Made by a program: the position numbers and the translations under genes | Part shown: piece after piece, positions 54,883-64,000 of the stretch | Layout of the letters: the number at the start of each line of letters is the position of its first letter | Numbering within the stretch: the first letter of the stretch is position 1 | Assembly (NCBI GenBank): GCA_014191195.1 | Contig: BJGZ01000011.1 | Coordinates: 1 to 64,000, forward strand | DNA from: Chlorobiota bacterium | Lineage (GTDB): Bacteria > Bacteroidota > Ignavibacteria > Kapaibacteriales > UBA961 | DNA: 64,000 nt | Direction: 5' to 3' | The notes under the pieces: model-generated | Told to the model about the DNA's origin: nothing | The model's input: the letters and a program-made list of their open reading frames with translations, nothing else | The model's database searches: none

Positions 54883-55968
54883 ATGTTCATGACTATTCAA
54901 CAATTAATCGAACAATCCAATAATAATTGGGACAATGTCCTTGCTCTTGCACATATTGGTATCGAATTAGAAGCACGATCAAGATTTCCAGAAGCTAGAA
55001 AAGTACTAGAAAGAGCTATTAGTTTATCACCAGTTAATTTTCCAAACCTTTATGTCAGTTTAGCCTTTTCACATTTTAGAGATATACATTCTACAGATGA
55101 AAAAGGAGAATTATCTATAGTTCAAGGGCTAGAGCAAACAGACTCTGATTTTCTTAAAGCGTGGTATACTGCTTTTATAGAAGATCAACAGGGAAAAGAG
55201 TATTTAATAGAATATCTGAATTCTCTTAATGATCCAATTATTATGATTACACTTGGACATGCTCTTTTATGGCAAGGAGATTATGAAAAAGGATGGGAAT
55301 TATCCAAGCATGGATATGCTGCATTAGGTCCTAATATTATAGATAATATTCCTGACGAATTAGACTTATATTGCTCCACTTTAATTTGGCTGCATGGCTC
55401 AATCCCCGAAGTTCAGGCAGATATACAATCAATCCCACTTCTTCACCTATTACAAAGTAAATACCCTGAAAGATATTCTTATTATGCATCAGAAATTACA
55501 GCTTTGCAAGTTGCACAACGCTGGAATGATATCATTGAAGCCTGCAAAAAAACATTATATATATTTCCTGATGAAGAAACTACTATGCTGGCAATAGCTT
55601 TAGCTTTCGAAAAATTAGGAAAGTATCAATCAGCTTTATTATGGTTAAATAGAGCAATTGGTGTAAAATATACTTTTTCAAGAGCAAGACTAGTTGCTGC
55701 CAGAATACTAAAAAAAATTGGTGAACATGAATTAGCCCAACAAGTAATATTAGAAATTCCAATCGCTAATCCACGATATAGTATAGGTAAAGTTCACGTT
55801 GCTATATTTCTTTATGAAAACGATAATATATCACTAGCCCTGGATTATTTCAGAAGTGGATATTCAGATCTAAAACCACATGAAAAAGCCCAAATAGACC
55901 AAAATCCAATTGTAAAAAAATTAGTCGAAGAACAAAAAAAGTCTATAATGTTAAATATTCTACAATAA
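54883..55968 (+). CDS. tetratricopeptide repeat protein
   Basis: I start at the ATG at 54883, just after the mlaE stop, because the upstream in-frame ATG at 54856 would overlap mlaE. The 361-residue protein has no signal peptide and contains several TPR-like helix pairs: ARSRFPEARKVLERAISLSP, HALLWQGDYEKGWELSKHGY, AFEKLGKYQSALLWLNRAIGV and LYENDNISLALDYFRSGYSD. It is probably cytoplasmic and binds another protein. It may be co-transcribed with mlaE. Confidence 0.8.
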   Translation: MFMTIQQLIEQSNNNWDNVLALAHIGIELEARSRFPEARKVLERAISLSPVNFPNLYVSLAFSHFRDIHSTDEKGELSIVQGLEQTDSDFLKAWYTAFIEDQQGKEYLIEYLNSLNDPIIMITLGHALLWQGDYEKGWELSKHGYAALGPNIIDNIPDELDLYCSTLIWLHGSIPEVQADIQSIPLLHLLQSKYPERYSYYASEITALQVAQRWNDIIEACKKTLYIFPDEETTMLAIALAFEKLGKYQSALLWLNRAIGVKYTFSRARLVAARILKKIGEHELAQQVILEIPIANPRYSIGKVHVAIFLYENDNISLALDYFRSGYSDLKPHEKAQIDQNPIVKKLVEEQKKSIMLNILQ

Positions 55969-56020
55969 AAAAAGGTACTACTTATTAACTACTTATTTTG
56001 CATGGAAAAATAAATCTTTC

Positions 56021-56051
56021 TTGTTTTGGATGTTTTTAAGTAGTAAATATG
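56021..56051 (+). promoter_or_regulatory. candidate promoter of the small lipoprotein gene
   Basis: TTG at 56021-56023 and TAAATATG at 56044-56051 are exactly 20 nt apart. The second box has one mismatch from TANNTTTG. It lies about 80 bp upstream of the lipoprotein start at 56132. Confidence 0.35.
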
Positions 56052-56131
56052 TATGCAGTTAAAGAGTAAGTGGTTGATTCTAAGCAAAAAAAGAGTATAG
56101 TTGAAAATTATTTTATTTGGGTAGAGGGATC

Positions 56132-56539
56132 ATGAAAGCTTGGGTACAAAGTATAAGTTTATTGTTAGTTTCTTGTATTATTTTGGGTTGTAATAAAGAA
56201 ACAATTAATAAACCATCGTCTTCGGTAGACATATCATCAATCAATGCATCTACTTTTCTTCAAACAGCAGTAAATCCAATAGTATATAGGCCTGCATCTT
56301 CAAAAAATTGTGATCAATATCTTTTAGATTATCAATTATGGGTTGATAAATATATTGGAATTATAGAAAAATACAAAGCAAATCCTAAAGACAAAACAGT
56401 CTTCCTAGAATATAATATTATGCTTAGACAAGCAAGTATTTGGACCAAGCACTCTTATACATGCAATTCAAATCCATCAATCGAAAAAAAATACTTAGAA
56501 ATACAATCTAAACTCGAAAAAGCTGCATCGGGATTATAA
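56132..56539 (+). CDS. small lipoprotein of unknown function
   Basis: I choose the ATG at 56132, because AGAGGG precedes it at Shine-Dalgarno distance and it starts a clear lipoprotein signal (MKAWVQSISLLLVSCIILGC). The upstream TTG at 56117 would add five residues. The mature part is about 115 residues, mostly helical, with two cysteines (KNCDQYLLDYQ and YTCNSNPS) that could form a disulphide. I recognise no family. Confidence 0.65.
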   Translation: MKAWVQSISLLLVSCIILGCNKETINKPSSSVDISSINASTFLQTAVNPIVYRPASSKNCDQYLLDYQLWVDKYIGIIEKYKANPKDKTVFLEYNIMLRQASIWTKHSYTCNSNPSIEKKYLEIQSKLEKAASGL

Positions 56540-56767
56540 ATGTAATTCATAGGATGTGTAGTACGTATTGGATTATACAATTCGCTTTACTCTCAGATCT
56601 TTAGTCAAAAAAAAGTACAGATTCAAAGTGGATTATTACATACTTAATTCCTAAGCATCAATTTTTTGTTAATTATTGCAAATGAATGTTAATATCTAGA
56701 AAGTGAAATTATCGTTTAGCTAACTTTTGACATAACTATATTTCGCATTCTTTTTTTTGGTGTATTT

Positions 56768-57766
56768 ATGAAATCATTTCTCCTATTTTTAATTCTTAGT
56801 TCTATCCTTTTATTGAATAATTCATGTTCAGATACTTCAAATTCTGCATTGAATAGTGATAATGTAAAACCTACTATAGATTTTATCTATCCGGGAGGTA
56901 TCTATGGGACAGATCTTTATGAAAATGAGACATTTGAATTACAATGCAATGATAATGTAGGTGTAAAGAAAGTAGAGATCTATCTTGATAATACACTGAT
57001 CGGTACGATAACATCTGCTCCTTGGGAATTTACTTGGGATACATATTTGCAAAAAAATGGCTCTTATACTTTAAGGGCTTTGGCATATGATGCCGCAGGA
57101 AATATTGGTACTACAACACCATTTCTTATCAAGATTATAAATGACTATGCACTAACTGTGTATAATACAACGTTTACAAAAGCAGAAGTAAGAGTGTTTG
57201 GTGAAATAGTAACAATCGATCCAAATGATTCAACTACTATAAAATCTACATATATAGAAGGTAAAGTAGCGCCCAAACCAAGTCTTTATTGGGAAACAAA
57301 TGCCACATTTTCTGATGGTAGCAAATTGGGAGAAGTTATTTCTAAATTTGAGAATTTTGATTTTACTGATAATCAGTATCAACAATATATTATTCGAATT
57401 CCAGAATCATATTTTTATCTAATAATACATCATCAAGGTGTAAAGACAGTAAAAAAATTGAAAATCAATCCTGGTACTAATTATGAAAAAACAATTACAA
57501 CGTCTCTTGTGCCATCTGGAAATTATAAGATTGGTTATTATCGTTCATTATTAAATACTGAAATTAGAGTGTATGCTGCTACAAATACAGAAACAGAGTA
57601 TAATTATTGGAAAAATAACAATCAATTTACTTTGAAAAATATAAATAATGAATTACTTGACTTATATCTAACGAATTTTATGATGAAATCTGGAATTACA
57701 CCATTGCTTAATAAGAATACAGTTTCCGAATCAAATCTTTATCCATTGAAAGAAATTTCTAAGTAA
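56768..57766 (+). CDS. lipoprotein with bacterial Ig-like domain
   Basis: This 332-residue protein has a lipoprotein signal (LLNNSCSD). An Ig-like domain of the Big_9/PF17957 type follows (about 35-120: PTIDFIYPGG, VGVKKVEIYLDNTLIGT, PWEFTWDT, YTLRALAYDAAGNIG). The C-terminal two-thirds are beta-rich and unrecognised. It is likely on the periplasmic side of the envelope or at the surface, as a binding or scaffold protein. It is flanked by intergenic regions of about 230 and 260 bp. Confidence 0.7.
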   Translation: MKSFLLFLILSSILLLNNSCSDTSNSALNSDNVKPTIDFIYPGGIYGTDLYENETFELQCNDNVGVKKVEIYLDNTLIGTITSAPWEFTWDTYLQKNGSYTLRALAYDAAGNIGTTTPFLIKIINDYALTVYNTTFTKAEVRVFGEIVTIDPNDSTTIKSTYIEGKVAPKPSLYWETNATFSDGSKLGEVISKFENFDFTDNQYQQYIIRIPESYFYLIIHHQGVKTVKKLKINPGTNYEKTITTSLVPSGNYKIGYYRSLLNTEIRVYAATNTETEYNYWKNNNQFTLKNINNELLDLYLTNFMMKSGITPLLNKNTVSESNLYPLKEISK

Positions 57767-58029
57767 AAATTAGTAAGTGTTATATACTTTGTCTGAAGAC
57801 TAATTAATTTTATAGAAATTATGGTAGGACAAGCGATTTAGGGTTTTTTGTCATAAAAATGGATTGTATTCAATAGATACTTTTTAAGAGATTAAGATTA
57901 TCAATATCATAGAAAAAAACATAAAACTAGGCTAAGATGTTTTTGAAATGAAGATAAAATAAAGACTAAGATTATTGTAAACTTTATACATAGAATTCAG
58001 ACATAATTATTTATTTATACATTTATAGA

Positions 58030-58605
58030 ATGCGCATGAGATTATTTTTACTAGGTATGATAATGTGTTGTATGATTGGAGGTGCACAAAGTGCATTTGG
58101 ACAATCTTTTCTTGGTCTTGGATTAGGGGCTGGATTACCGCAAACACAATTTGTAGACCAGTCCAATTTAGGATTACACGGAGAATTACAATATGGCTTG
58201 CACAGATATTGCAAATTATGGCCAGTATTCACCGTTAATTATGGTAATTATCAACCAATTGATAGTTTAGAATATACTAGCCCGAGGATCTATTCTTTAC
58301 CACATGTACTCAATGTTCAAGCTAATGTTCGTTGGTTTCCTTGGGGAGCACCAACAGTTCCATTATATCTTGGAATTGGTACTGGACTATCAGTAATAGT
58401 AGGTAAGGATAAAGAGGGAAAAGTAGGAATGCCAGGAACGATAGAGGCAGGATATTTATTCAATTATGAAAATCCATGTTGTGATTGGTTTATAACTCTT
58501 TCTGCACGATATACAACTAATAATATGCTTCGCGATAAGGATCGTCCGCATTTGTCCAGCCTTGCAGGTATGGTTCATTTCAGCTTGCCATTAGGAGGAA
58601 AATAA
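58030..58605 (+). CDS. small outer-membrane barrel-like protein
   Basis: This 191-residue protein has a signal peptide ending near SAFGQ. It then shows repeating strands with glycine turns: SFLGLGLGAGLPQTQ, LGLHGELQYGL, VLNVQANVRWFPWG, PLYLGIGTGLSVIV, MPGTIEAGYLFN and FITLSARYTTNN. The final strand is LAGMVHFSLPLGGK. This looks like an eight-stranded outer-membrane barrel. The gene directly precedes, with no gap, the lipoprotein gene at 58606, and AGGAGG lies just before that start. Confidence 0.75.
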   Translation: MRMRLFLLGMIMCCMIGGAQSAFGQSFLGLGLGAGLPQTQFVDQSNLGLHGELQYGLHRYCKLWPVFTVNYGNYQPIDSLEYTSPRIYSLPHVLNVQANVRWFPWGAPTVPLYLGIGTGLSVIVGKDKEGKVGMPGTIEAGYLFNYENPCCDWFITLSARYTTNNMLRDKDRPHLSSLAGMVHFSLPLGGK

Positions 58606-59904
58606 ATGAAAACATCAAGTAAAATCCAAGTATTATTGGCATTCTGTTGTTTAGTTTTTATTGGTTGTTCATCTGTACCAAAGGATAATGAACAAACTAC
58701 ATATGAAGATGCTGTTCGTATCAAACCAGAATATTCAGCACAATATTTTCAAAAAGCCCAAAATGCAGCTAATCGTGATGGTAGAACATTAAGAGGATAT
58801 GTATCTCATATACAGATAATGAGAGATTCCGCACAAAATTCTATTGATACTGTATTTGCATTTCAGGATAAAATAGATACCACTTTATCTTCCAAAGGCA
58901 TATTAATTCCATTAAAACATATGGAGTCGATACCCGATTTATTTCCTGGGATTCAAACAGATTCTTTAGGTGGATTTAATTTAGTAGAGAGTTTTCATGT
59001 TACTAAACAAATTCCATTGATTCGAAAAATACCTTTACAGACAGTAAAACCATGTAATTGCGATCCATTGGATTTAAGTTTTGGTTTAAATTTTCGTTTA
59101 GGTTTGGGTATAGATGCTGGCTTGAATTTGCATTGTTTCGATAGGGAGTATTCTCCAGTATTTTTAGGAGTATTGGGCAATGCTTCTATGTTTAATGATG
59201 GTAATGCATTGGTAGATCAAGGAAAAATACATGTTATTGGTGATGTAATTACTGGCGCGCGTTTAGGAAAAGATCAAAGATGGATGCTTGGATTTACATA
59301 TTCATCTGGAATTCAAACAGTAAATGCAGGAGCAATAACTTCATTATTAACAAATTTAGATACGCTTATTACTATACCTCGTCCGATGGTTTTATTAACC
59401 GGACGTTATTATTTTAATCCTCCTAAAAATGTTATTGAAAAGAAAGCTAATCAAAGCTTTTTTTATATAAATGTTAATAATGGTGAAAGTGAAGGATCAT
59501 CCAAAGCAGAACAAGAATTGAATGAAATGAAATCCTCAGATAATTGGTTTAAGGCTATTTTTGGTTGTATTAAACCATATACATATGGTGAATTTGGGAT
59601 GTCATTTGATGCTCAAACAAAAAAAGCTTGGCAGATGTCTGCCGGGGCAACATGTAATACCTGTGTAGCCAAGATTAAAGAAGCTCAAGCAAATGGAGAA
59701 ATAGATCTTGATTGGTCTTTACCATTAAGTTATGGAATGGGAATAGGATTGGATATTCCAATTTTACCATTTATAGATATAGAATTAGATTTGGGTTATC
59801 GTAGTATTGCTGTAGGAGATTCATTTAGTCTTTTAGGTTTTGCAGATATCCCAGGAACAAGAAGAATAGGAACTTTTCAATTGCGCTTAGGAGTAATTTA
59901 TTAA
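58606..59904 (+). CDS. lipoprotein with barrel-like C-terminal region
   Basis: This 432-residue protein has a lipoprotein signal (FIGCSS). The N-terminal third is mixed. The segment after KPCNCDPLDLSFGLNFRLGLGIDAGLNLH consists of strands with glycine turns, to the end LGVIY. A cysteine pair CNTC appears near residue 349. It is the second gene of a four-gene operon. Its stop overlaps the next start by one base. I recognise no family. Confidence 0.65.
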   Translation: MKTSSKIQVLLAFCCLVFIGCSSVPKDNEQTTYEDAVRIKPEYSAQYFQKAQNAANRDGRTLRGYVSHIQIMRDSAQNSIDTVFAFQDKIDTTLSSKGILIPLKHMESIPDLFPGIQTDSLGGFNLVESFHVTKQIPLIRKIPLQTVKPCNCDPLDLSFGLNFRLGLGIDAGLNLHCFDREYSPVFLGVLGNASMFNDGNALVDQGKIHVIGDVITGARLGKDQRWMLGFTYSSGIQTVNAGAITSLLTNLDTLITIPRPMVLLTGRYYFNPPKNVIEKKANQSFFYINVNNGESEGSSKAEQELNEMKSSDNWFKAIFGCIKPYTYGEFGMSFDAQTKKAWQMSAGATCNTCVAKIKEAQANGEIDLDWSLPLSYGMGIGLDIPILPFIDIELDLGYRSIAVGDSFSLLGFADIPGTRRIGTFQLRLGVIY

Positions 59905-60791
59905 TGAAAACATATCAATTATTATTGTTAAGTATATGTGTACTAAGTTTTAGTGGTTGTGGAGATTGCTTTGTTCCAACACCAATAGTACCAAATGAAA
60001 AGCCTATTGTGAGAGAAGCAACCATTGCAGTATTTAATTCTACTATTGATACTTTAAACAATAGAACACCCGTTCCAGAATTTAATATTGCTACTTTTAG
60101 ATTCCCTTATTCTTCTTACTCTTCGGGGGATTTACCAAATAATCAAAAGTTCTCTGCAGGTCCTTGGACATTTGCAGAAAAGGATTATCCATTGACAGGA
60201 TATACAACGACATATACATTTAATTCACCTCCAAATTCATTAATGGATGGCGATATTCTTGTAGAAAGTGTCACATTACCACCAATTTCACTTGAACCAG
60301 AAACCAGACTACGTTTTAAAGGAGATGTTTTTCCAATTAATGCTTCTTTAAAAACAGATGATGCTAATATTTTTGCAACATATGTACAAAATTTGGGTAA
60401 ACAATCAAATCCTGGGTCTAATCTGGCATTTTGTGCTTTTTACGATGCATCTGCATTAACCTATAAGCAAGACTCAACTGGGAATAATTATTCTATTGTG
60501 GCAAGTAATCCGACAGGAAATCCTAAAACATTTATATTCCCAAGTTCTTGGCCATTAAATATTAAAACATTAAGTGTATTGCCACCATTTAGAAATGTAA
60601 TAGCCAATGATTTGTCAAATTATAGTGTACGATTTAACATTGGTGATGTGTTTTATTATAAAGCACAAAATGGAACAAACTTCTTTGTCTTGATATCAAA
60701 TATTCAAGAAGGAGTATTGGCACCAAAAGTAAGAAGAGTGACAGTTAAGTTTGCAGAAGCTTATAAATGTGAAGAGTGTAAAGAGAATTAA
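59904..60791 (+). CDS. lipoprotein of unknown function
   Basis: This 295-residue protein has a lipoprotein signal (FSGCGDC). The mature part is polar and beta-rich, with a proline- and asparagine-rich N-terminus. It ends with AYKCEECKEN, a pair of cysteines. It starts one base before the end of the previous gene (TAATG overlap) and is followed 9 bp later by the PD40/OmpA-like gene. I recognise no family. Confidence 0.6.
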   Translation: MKTYQLLLLSICVLSFSGCGDCFVPTPIVPNEKPIVREATIAVFNSTIDTLNNRTPVPEFNIATFRFPYSSYSSGDLPNNQKFSAGPWTFAEKDYPLTGYTTTYTFNSPPNSLMDGDILVESVTLPPISLEPETRLRFKGDVFPINASLKTDDANIFATYVQNLGKQSNPGSNLAFCAFYDASALTYKQDSTGNNYSIVASNPTGNPKTFIFPSSWPLNIKTLSVLPPFRNVIANDLSNYSVRFNIGDVFYYKAQNGTNFFVLISNIQEGVLAPKVRRVTVKFAEAYKCEECKEN

Positions 60792-60800
60792 GAAAAAACT

Positions 60801-63590
60801 ATGAAAAAATATATTTATACAAGCATATTGTTTTGCTTTGCATTATATGCAATGATACAAGCAACAGATAATAATTCATCGAAAGTAGTAATAAAGAAAA
60901 AACCTTCTATTTTAGGAACATCAGTTAATACTAAGGATGATGATTTTGCAGCGGGAACAGAAATACCGCATGATCAAAAAGAAATCAAAAAATATGATAC
61001 ATTATTGATAACCTCTAATACAAATAAAAGAGAAAGAGTTTATCAAGTTCCATTATCATTGATAGATAGTATGGGACAAGTCAAAACAGAAAGAGTAGTA
61101 CTTCATGATATGCCAGAAGAATTTGTTCGGCATTCAGGGACAGTAACTCCGGGTGCTTTTTCATTAGTATTTGCATCCTCTGCAGCGATTGATTCTACTG
61201 TTGCTAGCTTTTTAGGAGCATCAGGAAGTAAAGTACAAGGTGGAAGTGATTTATTTGAAAATTTTGATAAAAAAATTAGAAATTTATCAGAATTAAATTC
61301 TACAGCTTGGGATGCACATCCAACGATAGGAATTCATGAAGCATCAGGAATGGAATTATTAGTTTTTAGCTCAGATAGAATGTCACCAGAAGGCTTCTCT
61401 GCCCCATATGAAAATGCAATGTATACAGTAAACGGGATTGAAAGAAAAGGAAATTCAGATTTATTTATTTCTTTCAGGAAAATTGGCAAAGGAACAGAGT
61501 GGAGTAAACCAATAAATCTGAGATTATTTCAAGGTGATGGTTTCATAAATTCTCCAGCTAATGAATATTCTCCATTTTTATACTGTATAGATGGAAATCC
61601 ACATCTGATCTTTTCATCCAATCGATCAGGAAACTATGAAATCTATTATTCTACATTACAAGTATTATGGGATAGTTTATCTAATAATGGTAATCTGTCT
61701 ATGATAATAGATAGTACATTTACATTAGGAAATACTGAAGACTCAGTAAATACACTAGCAATGGAAATGTTCCCATTCATAAAATATCCTCATATGGACA
61801 CTACAGATGTACAACCTGTAGAAAGAGAAATGTTCTTTTCATCTAATAGATTATCTATAACATCACCAGATACAGCCAAAAAATATGGATATGGTGGATT
61901 AGATCTTTATAAATCTAGAGCTACATTTTTTTGTGGGATAAAAAAACCTGAACCATGTTTGCCATGCCAACCATGCGATCCAAATTATCCATGCGAACAA
62001 CCACCAAAACCATGCCCTGTAGCCTATACTGTAACATTAATCAATGATAATGGAAATGATACTTCGGTTAAAAATGGAGTATTAGAAGTGTATATTGATG
62101 GTAAAATGAAAGAGATTAAAGGCAATACATTTACAATGAGTGTTCCTTCTGATTCAATGAAAAATTATCAACAAGGAATAGCAATTAAATCAAATGGATA
62201 CTCATCATTTAATACTAAACCATGCAAGAACTTAGAACCAATCTTAACAAATTATAATGGATATGAGATTACCAGAACGATTGAACAAATATTGTCTAAA
62301 TCACGCAAAGAACAATATGATACCATGGTTCAGGATAAATCCGTAAAAGCTGCTAGAACAGCTAGAGTATATGATACATTACCAAAGGATAATTTTAATA
62401 TTCCTCAATTAAGAAAAAAATTAAATGAGAGAATTGATATTACACCAGAAATGAGAATCCGAGTTGGTAGAGATACAACAATCTATATTGATTCTATGCC
62501 ACCATTAAGACAGGCCAGAATGACTAGATCTGTTGCTTATAAAGATACAGTCTATTCATATGATACAGTAGGTATAGCAAGTTCAGTAAGACATATAGGT
62601 TCATCCAAAACCAGATTTGCAGAATTGAGACTTCCATATGTAATGGTAAAAGCAACTGATTCTTGTATGCCAATTATAGTTCACGATACAATTCGTTTAT
62701 ATCCACAATATGATAAATCACCATGTTGTCTAGAATTAGATACCTTACTAGTTTTTGGTTCACAAAAGAATGTCCCATATTTTCAGACAGCATTTTGGGA
62801 AGTTAATACAGTAAAAGGATATAGCGAACATATCGATAGACTTAAAGATGGAGACTTAGAAAGTGCATCTTGGATAGAACTTAATTGGAAGAATAAATAT
62901 TGGGGAAATCGTAATGGTAATGAATCGACAGAAAGAATGAATACGCGTAGAGCAGATTATAGAGCCAAGGCTGCTATTATTGATAGAAATATTAAGAATA
63001 TGGCCGATTCTACTTCTAAAGTTCTAAAGAATTTCTGGAAGATCTATGATAAAAATGATACTGCAAAAGTATTGATAACCATGACTGCTTATTCTGATAT
63101 TAGACCAATTACCGTTGGAAAATTTATTTCTCCTAATAATGTTCAATATATTTCATGTGCATTTGATACAGCGAATTATACATTTAAAAAACCAACTGCT
63201 ATCCAGATATCAAGTGGCGCATCATTAGTTGGACAAGATAATGATACACTTTCTAAATTAAGAGCGTATTATGGTTTTGAAGCCGTAATGCAACAACTAA
63301 AAAAGGATTCATTATTTAGTGAATTGCAAAGAAAAGGATTAATTATTAGCCCTACGGATTTCTCAAATCCATCAGATTATGAAAGAAAGCTAAAACAAGC
63401 TAGAATTATCATCATGGCAGAAGGACAATATGTTGATACATCGATTCAACCTGAAATACAAAAATATATAAGGGGTGAAAACAGTTATTATGACTTAGAC
63501 GGTGTTCGAAGAGTAGATGTAACTGTTCGATTAATCAATATGCGTCCAGATTTATATGCATTCCCAGATTGTTGTGTAAAATGTAAATAA
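60801..63590 (+). CDS. PD40 propeller / OmpA-like envelope protein (PorE-like layout)
   Basis: This 929-residue protein has a signal peptide. A PD40 (WD40-like) propeller occupies about residues 165-375, with VFSSDRMSPEG, FSSNRSGNYEIYYS and MFFSSNRLSI. A short Cys/Pro linker follows at about 385-407. Next comes a carboxypeptidase-regulatory-like strand region (about 410-480), and then a C-terminal region (about 650-929) with weak OmpA-like features (TAFWEVNTVKGY, MTAYSDIRP, DTLSKLRAYYGFEAVM, DVTVRLINM). The order PD40, regulatory-like domain, OmpA resembles T9SS protein PorE. It ends a four-gene operon. Confidence 0.7.
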   Translation: MKKYIYTSILFCFALYAMIQATDNNSSKVVIKKKPSILGTSVNTKDDDFAAGTEIPHDQKEIKKYDTLLITSNTNKRERVYQVPLSLIDSMGQVKTERVVLHDMPEEFVRHSGTVTPGAFSLVFASSAAIDSTVASFLGASGSKVQGGSDLFENFDKKIRNLSELNSTAWDAHPTIGIHEASGMELLVFSSDRMSPEGFSAPYENAMYTVNGIERKGNSDLFISFRKIGKGTEWSKPINLRLFQGDGFINSPANEYSPFLYCIDGNPHLIFSSNRSGNYEIYYSTLQVLWDSLSNNGNLSMIIDSTFTLGNTEDSVNTLAMEMFPFIKYPHMDTTDVQPVEREMFFSSNRLSITSPDTAKKYGYGGLDLYKSRATFFCGIKKPEPCLPCQPCDPNYPCEQPPKPCPVAYTVTLINDNGNDTSVKNGVLEVYIDGKMKEIKGNTFTMSVPSDSMKNYQQGIAIKSNGYSSFNTKPCKNLEPILTNYNGYEITRTIEQILSKSRKEQYDTMVQDKSVKAARTARVYDTLPKDNFNIPQLRKKLNERIDITPEMRIRVGRDTTIYIDSMPPLRQARMTRSVAYKDTVYSYDTVGIASSVRHIGSSKTRFAELRLPYVMVKATDSCMPIIVHDTIRLYPQYDKSPCCLELDTLLVFGSQKNVPYFQTAFWEVNTVKGYSEHIDRLKDGDLESASWIELNWKNKYWGNRNGNESTERMNTRRADYRAKAAIIDRNIKNMADSTSKVLKNFWKIYDKNDTAKVLITMTAYSDIRPITVGKFISPNNVQYISCAFDTANYTFKKPTAIQISSGASLVGQDNDTLSKLRAYYGFEAVMQQLKKDSLFSELQRKGLIISPTDFSNPSDYERKLKQARIIIMAEGQYVDTSIQPEIQKYIRGENSYYDLDGVRRVDVTVRLINMRPDLYAFPDCCVKCK

Positions 63591-63678
63591 ATACGAGAAT
63601 ATAAATAAGCTGAATGGCCATTTCTAAGCAAAAAGAAATTAAATTGCAGGGTATATATTTATAAACCTGGAAATGGCC

Positions 63679-64000
63679 ATGAAACGCTTATGTATCACAT
63701 CGTTATTGCTTTTTTTTATTGTAAATAGTGTTAATGTTTATGCAAAAAACACAGACATATCTTCAATGTTAATTAATAGAAATTCTATTGAATTTATCGA
63801 GAATAAAGGGCAAATATTAGATCAAAAGGGGAATATAAATGATGAAGTTATATTCATGGCACAAATACCTGGTGGGGCAGTATATGTAAAAGCAAATGAA
63901 ATTAGTTTTGCTAATTATGATACATCAAAGCAAGCCAATAAACAAGTCTATAGGGTAGACATGAAATTTAATGGGGCAAATTCACATCCGATCTTTCAAG
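63679..64000 (+). CDS. N-terminus of a large secreted protein (DUF7948-like), cut by the window end
   Basis: From the ATG at 63679 an open frame runs to the window end, 107 residues so far. It has a signal peptide (MKRLCITSLLLFFIVNSVNVYA) and then FIENKGQILDQKGNINDEVI, FMAQIPGGAVYVKANEISF. This matches the N-terminal domain often found in large T9SS-exported proteins, where the rest consists of SBBP repeats or Ig domains. The upstream ATG at 63673 is less likely. The gene continues beyond 64000. Confidence 0.8.
   Translation, partial: MKRLCITSLLLFFIVNSVNVYAKNTDISSMLINRNSIEFIENKGQILDQKGNINDEVIFMAQIPGGAVYVKANEISFANYDTSKQANKQVYRVDMKFNGANSHPIFQ

Noticed and set aside
63600-63680. Repeated AATGGCCAT near the end of the window as an insertion-element end or operator
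   Set aside because: The two copies are short and AT-rich, and one lies at the start codon of the next gene. No target duplication or transposase is near.
1-64000. CRISPR arrays, prophage or toxin-antitoxin and defence modules
   Set aside because: No regularly spaced repeats, integrase, transposase, nuclease or toxin-like gene was seen on either strand.

Overview
The window is an AT-rich, gene-dense bacterial chromosome segment with no phage, insertion sequence, plasmid or CRISPR signature. Several features place it in the Bacteroidota/Chlorobiota group, plausibly near Ignavibacteria or Kapabacteria: a gingipain-type C25 peptidase, C-terminal type IX secretion (T9SS) sorting domains, a TonB receptor/DUF4249 pair, many lipoproteins with small outer-membrane barrels, and a tRNA-Gly promoter that fits TTTG-N20-TANNTTTG exactly. 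The phylum call is an inference; no rRNA gene is present.

Layout. 1-8.1 kb (mostly minus strand): a gene end running off the window, a DUF898-like membrane protein made of two near-identical halves, two tandem DoxX-like proteins, a 1171-aa esterase/beta-helix T9SS cargo protein, a GT25-like glycosyltransferase, a membrane protein, an LprI-like protein and a DUF1801 protein. 8.3-21.7 kb: an unusual m5U-type RNA methyltransferase, a TonB receptor with its DUF4249 lipoprotein, and methionine synthase split into a 929-aa catalytic protein and a 308-aa activation-domain protein, with an outer-membrane barrel gene and a DEAD-box helicase between them. 21.8-27.3 kb: prolyl oligopeptidase, M15 peptidase, a secreted protein, CrtZ-like hydroxylase and a cystathionine beta-synthase that shares homocysteine with MetH. 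27.4-30.7 kb: a VWA-OmpA lipoprotein, a T9SS-tailed protein and an outer-membrane protein in one operon. 30.8-36 kb: purD behind an 18-bp perfect palindrome, an ECF sigma factor operon, lipB and tRNA-Gly(GCC).

36-43.6 kb holds a 1936-aa PorU/gingipain-like C25 protein, a cytochrome c/copper monooxygenase-like protein and panB. 44.5-52.2 kb is the F-type ATP synthase operon (atpZ-like, atpI-like, atpB, E, F, H, A, G). It is interrupted by an outer-membrane barrel gene and by hldD, and lacks beta and epsilon. 52.4-64 kb is envelope-related: two tandem cysteine-rich lipoproteins with LTxxQ motifs, an MlaE permease, a TPR protein, two further lipoproteins, a four-gene operon ending in a PD40/OmpA-like protein, and the start of a large secreted protein cut by the window end.

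The most unusual candidate is the operon at 32130-35112. Its second gene reads as a cytoplasmic anti-sigma domain, one inner-membrane helix, a linker and eight beta-strands resembling a small outer-membrane barrel. If real, one polypeptide would link both membranes and control a sigma factor. Other points of interest are the non-ATPase genes inside the ATP synthase operon, hairpins flanking atpE, the LTxxQ lipoprotein pair, and putative operators at metH, purD and cbs.
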